Positions 1 to 4,719 of a stretch of 7,444 nt of DNA are shown piece by piece. This stretch comes from Desulfocapsa sp. GTDB lineage: Bacteria; Desulfobacterota; Desulfobulbia; Desulfobulbales; Desulfocapsaceae. The notes under the pieces are model-generated. The model did not search any database. It saw nothing but the letters and a program-made list of their open reading frames with translations, and was not told the DNA's origin. The DNA lies in contig JAOZKX010000055.1 of assembly GCA_029935135.1 (NCBI GenBank), positions 1,762-9,205 on the forward strand. Reading direction: 5' to 3'. The translations under genes and the position numbers were made by a program. Each line of letters opens with the position of its first letter. Within the stretch, counting starts at the first letter, position 1.

Positions 1-1
1 A

Positions 2-40
2 TTGTTACTGCCTTCACTGCTGTGTCAAATAAAGCGTTAA
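2..40 (+). CDS. Possible C-terminal tail of an upstream gene (partial)
   Basis: The frame entering from the left edge reads LLLPSLLCQIKR and stops with TAA at 38-40, three bases before the ATG of the next gene. The short proline-containing hydrophobic stretch ending in KR resembles the tail of the following protein (LIAPVMLLLKR), so this could be the end of a similar secreted protein in the same transcript. Only 12 codons are visible, and another frame is also open across the edge, so this is weak. If real, the close spacing would allow translational coupling, which would help explain the missing ribosome site in front of position 44. Confidence 0.2.
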   Translation: MLLPSLLCQIKR

Positions 41-43
41 CCC

Positions 44-1057
44 ATGTTAAAATCATTCCTTTCCCTTTTCCTCCTCTCGCTTCTCTCAGTTTTTGCCATA
101 ACACCCTGTTGGGGACAAGATTCTTTTGAAGAGGATAATACATACGGTCAGGCAGCAGTAATTGTCATTAATGATGTTGCACCCCAGCATCATACGCTTC
201 ATGCTGCTGATGATGTAGATTGGGTCGTTGTCTATGCGCTTGCGGGTGAGGATTATGCCATTAAAACATATAATGTTGAGCCTGGTATAGATCCCTCTAT
301 CGAGTTGTATGATTCCGATGGGACGACACTGCTGGATGAGTTTAATTATTTTGCTGATCCCGCTCATGATGATATTTTAGACTGGTCCTGCCCGCAGGAT
401 GGCATCTATTATGTGAAGATCAGACAGGCCTATCCTCAGACATACGAGAGTGCGGCCGGATATGACCTGGCTGTCTATACGACCAGCCTGCTGACCTTTC
501 CCGTATATATGACCGGCACAGTGCAAAGTTCCTCCGGCCAATCCATTGCCTACGCCAGGATAGTCGCATCAGGTGGTAATAGTGGTTCCGGTCTCAGTGC
601 CTCCAATGGTTCTTTCCTTCTCAGCCTTGAACAGGGTACCTATACCCTCTCTGTGTCGGCTGCAGGGTATCAACCAGTAAGTATATCTTCGGTGGCGCCT
701 GCATCATCTTTGATTATCTCGCTCCAGCCAGATTTTGTAAACACCCCTCCAATAGCAGGCCCGGATGCATATACAGTGGCCGTGGGAGGAGTGGTGACTG
801 GCAATGTACTGGGCAATGATATGGATCCGGACGGTGACCAGCTCACCGCTGTGCTGGCAGGTAGCACTATGTACGGCTCCCTGCTATTGAATGGGGACGG
901 GTCTTTTACATACCAGCATGATAGCAGGAGTTTTCTCACTGACAGTTTCACCTATTATGTCACTGATGGCGCTGCCAACTCAAACATCGTTCCAGTGACT
1001 ATCAGTGTCAAAAGGAGTGCACTTATTGCTCCTGTTATGCTTCTTCTGAAGCGATAA
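44..1057 (+). CDS. Secreted modular protein: PPC-like, CarboxypepD_reg-like and cadherin-like domains
   Basis: This 337-residue protein has a signal peptide (hydrophobic residues about 5-19, likely cleavage near residues 22-25), so it should be exported. Residues about 26-147 resemble the bacterial pre-peptidase C-terminal (PPC) beta-sandwich: DSFEEDNTYGQA at the start, ADDVDW, ELYDSDGTTLLDE, and DGIYYVKIR near the end. Residues about 153-229 look like a carboxypeptidase regulatory-like domain (GTVQSSSGQSIAYARIVASG, then NGSFLLSLEQGTYTLSVSAAGY). Residues about 233-324 match a cadherin/VCBS-like tandem module (NTPPIAGPDAYTVAVGG, GNVLGNDMDPDGDQL, NGDGSFTY, DSFTYYVTDG), whose DPDGD acidic loop suggests calcium binding. 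No catalytic domain is visible, so an adhesive or structural surface role is inferred. The tail LIAPVMLLLKR is short, hydrophobic and basic-ended. An in-frame TAA at 38-40 rules out an upstream start, yet no clear Shine-Dalgarno precedes the ATG. The gene converges on the minus-strand operon and ends before a hairpin terminator. Confidence 0.9.
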   Translation: MLKSFLSLFLLSLLSVFAITPCWGQDSFEEDNTYGQAAVIVINDVAPQHHTLHAADDVDWVVVYALAGEDYAIKTYNVEPGIDPSIELYDSDGTTLLDEFNYFADPAHDDILDWSCPQDGIYYVKIRQAYPQTYESAAGYDLAVYTTSLLTFPVYMTGTVQSSSGQSIAYARIVASGGNSGSGLSASNGSFLLSLEQGTYTLSVSAAGYQPVSISSVAPASSLIISLQPDFVNTPPIAGPDAYTVAVGGVVTGNVLGNDMDPDGDQLTAVLAGSTMYGSLLLNGDGSFTYQHDSRSFLTDSFTYYVTDGAANSNIVPVTISVKRSALIAPVMLLLKR

Positions 1058-1120
1058 GCGATCCTTCCTGTTTGCTGATATCAAAAATCAGTTACTTGGC
1101 GGGAGCAGGTAGTAAACAAA

Positions 1121-1154
1121 AAAAGAGAGATGAACCATTGCCCATCTCTCTTTT
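1121..1154. terminator. Bidirectional intrinsic terminator between convergent genes
   Basis: The arms AAAAGAGAGATG (1121-1132) and CATCTCTCTTTT (1143-1154) are a perfect 12-bp inverted repeat around a 10-base loop. Read on the plus strand, the hairpin ends in a T run (1151-1154). Read on the minus strand, it is followed by seven Ts (complement of the A run at 1118-1124). It lies between the stop codons of the two convergent genes (1057 and 1264), so it can end both transcripts, probably the minus-strand one more efficiently because of its longer T run. Confidence 0.85.
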
Positions 1155-1177
1155 CCTGTTCTACAGCACAGCTCAAA

Positions 1178-1203
1178 TGTAGGAGCCAGCCCCTGCGGGC
1201 GAT
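1178..1203. repeat. REP-like palindromic element, single copy in window
   Basis: The string TGTAGGAGCCAGCCCCTGCG, continuing GGCGAT, has the form of a bacterial repetitive extragenic palindrome: a GTAG foot (1179-1182) followed by a GC-rich imperfect hairpin with GCCC (1189-1192) facing GGGC (1197-1200). It sits in a convergent intergenic space just past a terminator, the usual place for REPs. REPs are mobilised by Y1-type REP-associated transposases (RAYT). No such gene and no second copy is in the window, so the assignment rests on form and position alone. Confidence 0.5.
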
Positions 1204-1263
1204 TTTCAATGCTGTTCTTTTCTACCAGTGACAATCAGTAACTGTCAGGTCAATCCCGGAGCA

Positions 1264-3291
1264 TTATTCACCAACTGTTCCGATTATTGCCGGCAGGAAT
1301 AAATTCCATAAAAACATATGGGTTTGTATGGTTATTTCTTCTCCCGGAGCAAGTGTTACATTCCCCTCTTCTGTCAGTATGCTGATGTCTTTCGCTGTAG
1401 AGGTGTTTATAATTGTGAAATCTTCCTGTGAGCCCTTGGTGATCTGACCCTCCCCGTTGATAGTGATCTCAACAGAGGCATTTGCGGTGAGAAACACTTT
1501 CACCGTGCCATATGTTGTTCTAAGAGTAATGCCTTCGGGACCACCGACCAGTGAACAGGTTGCCACAAATGAGTCTCCCTGTGACACCTCAATATCAAAG
1601 TTACAGATATTGAAGAGAGGATTCTCCGTCACTATGCCATAAACATTTATCCCTACACCTTCTTCGGAATCTTTTGCATCATCAATGGCCATATTTACAG
1701 TTAACTGTTCTTTGATGGCACCATAGGTAATACCGCCAATATTGATGTCTGTGAAATTACTAGAAAAAACATCACTTTCGTCTGTAAATGCAGCATCTTG
1801 GTATTGTCCGTCAATTGCAGCGGCGATTCCGTCATTGTCCTCAGTCTCACAACTGTTGCCAATGGCATCGCCATCACTGTCTTCCTGATCGGGGTTGGAG
1901 ATAAGTGGACAGTTGTCATTACAGTCTGCGATTCCGTCACTATCACTGTCAAGATCACTTATACCGCAGCCACAGACACCAGGTGTGATTTTCCCGGGAT
2001 CATTGGAGCAGGTATCGATACAGTCCGGAACGGTGTCACCATCTGTATCACTGTCGTTCTCAGTGACTCCACAGCCGCAAATTCCCGGTTCTGATTTATC
2101 CGGGTCGTTTACACAGGTGTCATTGCAGTCCGGGGTGCCGTCTTCGTCGCTGTCAGTTTCAGCAGTTTCGCAGCCACAAACACCGGGTTCTGTTTTATAC
2201 GGATCAGTAGCACAACTGTCGTTGCAGTCCATGGTACCATCCTCGTCACCATCAGTGTCCGCTCTTTCACAACCGCAGATGCCCGGTTCAGTTTTATACG
2301 GATCGGTGGCACAGTTGTCGTTACAGTCTGCAGTGCCATCGCTGTCACTATCGGTATCGGCGGTGTCACAACCACAAATTCCCGGTTCCGTTTTGTCTGG
2401 ATCATCAACACAGTTGTCATTACAGTCTGCGGTACCATCTCCATCGCTATCAGTGTCGACAGCTCCGCAACCACAAGCACCCGGTTCCGTTTTATCAGGA
2501 TCATTGACACAGCCATCGTTAAAATCAGGCGTGCCGTCCCCATCGGTATCCGTATCAGGATGGATTGTGAAGGTATGACTATAGATGGGACTCCATGCTC
2601 CAGTGCTGTCCTGGGCACGAACTTCAATAAGATGATCGCCGATACCCAGTCCACTGATATCCGCAATTCTGTTGCCTGAAACTTCCACACCTTCTGTAAA
2701 TGGAACAGCTTCTCCCAGGCCGTAACCGGGATCACTGCCGATGAAATACTCGATACGAACCACATCCGGTCGGGTGGGCAGCACTTCTGGTGCCATAATG
2801 AAAAAAGCGTGTGAGCGTTGTACCGACCAGCCGTCGTTCGAATCTTTCACTCGAACATAGAGGTAATGACAACCGGGTGCAAGACCACTGAGATCAACCG
2901 AGAAGTTACTGGAAATTGTACCGTCATCAGCTATGTCCACTGCTGTCGCCAGGCCGGTTCCAGGGTCGGTATCGATAAAATACTCAAGATCTGTAACAAG
3001 ACTTGGAGGAGGCTCAACAGTAATTGCCGGGATGTAAAAACCGTGTGAGCGTTGCACTGACCAGCCTTCGTTGGCATCCTTGACGCGGATAAAGAGATAA
3101 TGGCATCCAGGCGCAAGACCTGTGAGATCAATACTAAACTCGGTGGTGACCGTGGCCCCGGAATCTATAACAACAGGCTCCGCCAGCTCAACTCCTGGAT
3201 CGGTATCGATAAAGTATTCAATATGGGTAACATCTGCAGCCAAAAGAAGCTGTGGGCAGAGCAACACCAATAATAATATTCTAAAAATCAT
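1264..3291 (-). CDS. Secreted repeat protein: three EYFIDTDPG units, Cys-rich type-3-like calcium repeats, beta-rich C-terminus
   Basis: This 675-residue protein has a signal peptide at residues 1-18 (LLLVLLCPQLLLA). Residues 24-243 hold three units with an exact 78-residue period, starting IEYFIDTDPG, LEYFIDTDPG and IEYFIGSDPG. The first two share near-identical blocks (GLAPGCHYL, RVKD, GWSVQRSH). Residues 246-445 are six repeats of the form DTDSDGDGTADCNDNC then DPDKTEPGICGC: five of 33 residues and one of 35. A canonical thrombospondin type-3-like unit follows (446-488, DNCPLISNPDQEDSDGDAIG). The DxDxDG loops imply calcium binding, and the CxxxC and CGC pairs imply disulfides. Residues about 489-675 form a beta-rich domain with no family I recognise, ending in FLWNLFLPAIIGTVGE. 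The role is inferred as surface adhesion or structure; no enzymatic motif is seen. The start is supported by AGAGGGG (complement of 3301-3307) nine bases upstream. The gene lies 18 bases behind the beta-helix gene, in one operon. Confidence 0.92.
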   Translation of the reverse strand: MIFRILLLVLLCPQLLLAADVTHIEYFIDTDPGVELAEPVVIDSGATVTTEFSIDLTGLAPGCHYLFIRVKDANEGWSVQRSHGFYIPAITVEPPPSLVTDLEYFIDTDPGTGLATAVDIADDGTISSNFSVDLSGLAPGCHYLYVRVKDSNDGWSVQRSHAFFIMAPEVLPTRPDVVRIEYFIGSDPGYGLGEAVPFTEGVEVSGNRIADISGLGIGDHLIEVRAQDSTGAWSPIYSHTFTIHPDTDTDGDGTPDFNDGCVNDPDKTEPGACGCGAVDTDSDGDGTADCNDNCVDDPDKTEPGICGCDTADTDSDSDGTADCNDNCATDPYKTEPGICGCERADTDGDEDGTMDCNDSCATDPYKTEPGVCGCETAETDSDEDGTPDCNDTCVNDPDKSEPGICGCGVTENDSDTDGDTVPDCIDTCSNDPGKITPGVCGCGISDLDSDSDGIADCNDNCPLISNPDQEDSDGDAIGNSCETEDNDGIAAAIDGQYQDAAFTDESDVFSSNFTDINIGGITYGAIKEQLTVNMAIDDAKDSEEGVGINVYGIVTENPLFNICNFDIEVSQGDSFVATCSLVGGPEGITLRTTYGTVKVFLTANASVEITINGEGQITKGSQEDFTIINTSTAKDISILTEEGNVTLAPGEEITIQTHMFLWNLFLPAIIGTVGE
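1957..2556 (-). repeat. Tandem 99-bp coding repeats (six calcium-loop/CGC units)
   Basis: Six head-to-tail units encode residues 246-445 of the minus-strand protein. Five are exactly 99 bp and the sixth carries two extra codons. Each unit has an acidic loop (DxDxDGxxD), a CNDxC pair (the first unit has F in place of the first Cys), a DPxK step and a [ST]EPG-x-CGC end (ITPG in the sixth). The nucleotide copies are diverged but still visibly alike, for example repeated 'cccggttc' and 'ttacagtctg' blocks. This is protein-level repetition, not a CRISPR or satellite. Confidence 0.9.
2563..3222 (-). repeat. Tandem 234-bp coding repeats (three EYFIDTDPG units)
   Basis: Residues 24, 102 and 180 each begin a copy, giving a 78-residue (234-bp) period. 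Copies 1 and 2 are close: both read SVQRSH, GLAPGCHYL and YFIDTDPG. Copy 3 is more diverged and lacks the Cys-His pair (GIGDHLIEVRAQD). From memory, EYFIDTDPG modules occur in secreted proteins of Bacteroidota and other phyla, with a beta-sandwich look and no assigned activity. Confidence 0.85.
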
Positions 3292-3309
3292 TACGGCTTT
3301 CCCCTCTGC

Positions 3310-4362
3310 TTAATTGCGCCCTTCGGCAGAAACAGTCACGGTCATAGTAGAATCAGACTGTAAAAGTGCATCCGAGACAGAAAAGCCTGTGATACGGGGA
3401 CGAGGAGGCAGACCGGAAAGGATATACGGTGAGGGGCCGGTGCCAAAGGCCCCGCAATCAGCACCTTCAGAACAGGCTCCAATGGCCATACTGCCGGTAC
3501 GAAGTTGATAACGGGCATCGCCTTCAGTTCCATCATCTTCCCAGATATAGGTCGCTGTCAGGAGTTCCGCAGTGGTGACAAGGAGGTTCCCCTGGATGAC
3601 CACTTCACCGGAGCCACCATTACCATCAATGATCGGATTGGTTGTAATATTATTTGAGGCGAGCCCAGTGCTTCCTTCCCTAAATTCAATTGTGGCGCTT
3701 GCATCAAAAGAATTGTTGATAACGACAGCATGGTTATTGTCAGACACTCTAATTCCATATTTTATAATATTATTCTGTATGGTTGCAGAGGACTCATTAA
3801 GTAATTCAATTTCCCAAAGACAATAGTTTCGAGACACTATAATACTGCTGTAGGGGAAGGTGCGTAAAGTGCCAATCAGTAAATTGCGTGTTATGAGGAC
3901 ATTGTTTACAGTACCATTAGCCAGACCACTGCCTGAAACACCAACACTCTGACCAGAATAATTATCATTTATATACAGCCCAGAGATAACAGTACCATTA
4001 GGGTTTGACAAAATCGAATTTGAAACAATTTTTGGGGTTATAGTAATAGTACCAATGCGAGAGACTTCCACAGTCGCATCGTAGCTGTTTTCTGCAAGCA
4101 GGTAGCCTGTACCATAAATAAAAAGTTGTTTCTCTATCAGGGCGTCACCGTAGCTTAATCCATTAAAACTGGGGCCAACCATTATGGTGTCGCCGGCAGA
4201 TGCAGCATCAACAGCCTCCTGTAAAGTTGTGTAATCTGCCTGATGCAGAGGATTGTTATCAACAAAAAATGTATCTGCCATAGCAGGGGAGAGGCAAACC
4301 GCAAGCAGTATGATTGCAGTGAGTGCCAAGAGTTTTGTTTTGATGTTTCGCACACTGTTCAT
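3310..4362 (-). CDS. Secreted right-handed beta-helix (pectin-lyase-fold) protein
   Basis: This 350-residue protein has a clear signal peptide: basic start, hydrophobic core LLALTAIILLAVCL, and cleavage after PAMA at residue 29. The mature start (TFFVDNN, then YTTLQEAVDAASAGDTIMVG, residues 31-63) is the classic opening of parallel beta-helix proteins. Residues about 64-265 carry the expected Asn-rich turns (NSILSNPNGTVISGLYINDN, ITRNLLIG, IQNNIIKYG, VVINNSFDAS). Residues about 290-320 include a Cys pair (GACSEGADCGAFG) and PSPYILSGLPP, followed by a beta-rich tail (ITGFSVSDALL). No polysaccharide-lyase catalytic residues can be assigned, so enzyme activity is not claimed; carbohydrate or surface binding is as likely. 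The start is supported by AGGAGA (complement of 4371-4376) eight bases upstream. It is the first gene of the operon and its stop lies 18 bases before the next start. Confidence 0.9.
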   Translation of the reverse strand: MNSVRNIKTKLLALTAIILLAVCLSPAMADTFFVDNNPLHQADYTTLQEAVDAASAGDTIMVGPSFNGLSYGDALIEKQLFIYGTGYLLAENSYDATVEVSRIGTITITPKIVSNSILSNPNGTVISGLYINDNYSGQSVGVSGSGLANGTVNNVLITRNLLIGTLRTFPYSSIIVSRNYCLWEIELLNESSATIQNNIIKYGIRVSDNNHAVVINNSFDASATIEFREGSTGLASNNITTNPIIDGNGGSGEVVIQGNLLVTTAELLTATYIWEDDGTEGDARYQLRTGSMAIGACSEGADCGAFGTGPSPYILSGLPPRPRITGFSVSDALLQSDSTMTVTVSAEGRN

Positions 4363-4438
4363 GGGATTGATCTCCTGTGGATGGGAAATGTTTTATTGTT
4401 GAATAACGATATGTTCAGCCAAAGAAGTCTGATTCAGA

Positions 4439-4470
4439 GCCTGCCACAAGGCAAACCGAACCCGGCTTTG
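4439..4470 (-). promoter_or_regulatory. Paired hairpins in the likely 5' leader of the beta-helix operon
   Basis: Read on the minus strand, CAAAGCCG, loop GGTT, CGGTTTG forms a 7-bp stem with one bulge (4452-4470). It is followed directly by TGCC-TTGT-GGCA (4442-4453), alternatively GCCT-N6-AGGC (4439-4452). They lie about 77-108 bases ahead of the beta-helix start, so they would be in the leader if transcription starts near 4490. They do not match a riboswitch class I can name. A role in mRNA stability or control is only a possibility. Confidence 0.35.
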
Positions 4471-4496
4471 TTCCTGTTAAAAATGAATTGCCGTTC

Positions 4497-4505
4497 ATTA
4501 GAACA
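4497..4505 (-). promoter_or_regulatory. Candidate extended -10 for the beta-helix operon
   Basis: The complement reads TGTTCTAAT, that is TG-N-TCTAAT, one mismatch from the extended -10 form TGnTATAAT. No good -35 lies 16-18 bases upstream. It overlaps half of the palindrome at 4482-4499, a position where a repressor could act. It implies a leader of about 125-130 bases. Confidence 0.3.
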
Positions 4506-4524
4506 TATTGCCACAATTTTTCAT

Positions 4525-4547
4525 ATAGGTAAAAGTACCTGTTTTTT
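4525..4547 (+). terminator. Weak terminator-like hairpin in the intergenic region
   Basis: ATAGGTA, loop AAAG, TACCTGT (4525-4542) can form a 7-bp stem with one G-U pair, followed by a T run at 4542-4547. The stem is AT-rich and weak. No plus-strand gene ends just upstream. It might attenuate or insulate transcription toward the large gene at 4720, or be chance. Confidence 0.22.
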
Positions 4548-4650
4548 ATTGAAGGAGACATCAAAAAACATTGAGTCAGCAGGTCCCAGTTGCACTCCTT
4601 TTACGGATTTACAAAAATGTTATTTCCTGGTAAAAAAGTGGTATTCTCGG

Positions 4651-4678
4651 TTGATGTACATCCCATTTTCAATATTTT
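4651..4678 (+). promoter_or_regulatory. Candidate promoter for the propeller-peptidase gene
   Basis: TTGATG (4651-4656) and TATTTT (4673-4678) are separated by 16 bases and resemble -35 and -10 boxes. Transcription would start near 4685, giving a leader of about 35 bases. AT-rich DNA produces such matches easily, so confidence is low. Confidence 0.28.
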
Positions 4679-4719
4679 TGCTATCCCGCATAAAAGAACA
4701 GTGGTGAGAGTTTGAACTT

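Larger units (their letters stand above)
4363..4719. other. Divergent intergenic leader/promoter region
   Basis: These 357 bases separate two divergent genes and should contain both promoters. They are AT-rich apart from a GC-rich patch near 4439-4470. I see hairpins at 4439-4470, an 18-base palindrome AATGAA-N6-TTCATT at 4482-4499, and a hairpin followed by six Ts at 4525-4547. No convincing gene is present. The plus-strand frame open through most of it overlaps the beta-helix gene antisense and reads as a low-complexity, non-protein-like translation. Confidence 0.7.

Noticed and set aside
98..112. Lipoprotein signal at Cys22 of the first protein
   Set aside because: The residues before the Cys are ITP, which do not fit a lipobox; ordinary signal peptidase cleavage is more likely.
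1957..2556. CRISPR-like regular spacing
   Set aside because: The 99-bp period is a multiple of three inside an open frame, with conserved protein motifs and no alternating unique spacers.
1895..2578. Plus-strand 227-codon frame rich in Ser/Gln/Pro
   Set aside because: It lies antisense to the 99-bp repeats, and its apparent repetition is the shadow of the real minus-strand array. It has no signal peptide, ribosome site or known domain.
2109..2765. Minus-strand 218-codon frame
   Set aside because: It is an alternative frame inside the 675-residue gene, open only because of the repetitive codon pattern.
4444..4457. Possible c-di-GMP-I (GEMM) riboswitch core: CCACAAGGCAAACC resembles CACAGGGCAAACC
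   Set aside because: The second conserved half (GACGCAAAGCC and the following receptor stem) is absent downstream on the plus strand, and the segment folds into simple hairpins instead.
4553..4633. Small leader peptide starting at TTG 4571 behind AAGGAG
   Set aside because: Only 20 codons, a non-ATG start, long spacing and no conserved feature; it cannot be told from chance.
4243..4707. Plus-strand 154-codon frame across the divergent region
   Set aside because: It overlaps the signal-peptide end of the beta-helix gene antisense, has no ribosome site, and has a Cys/Ser/Leu-rich translation with no recognisable fold. It ends in the ribosome site of the large gene.
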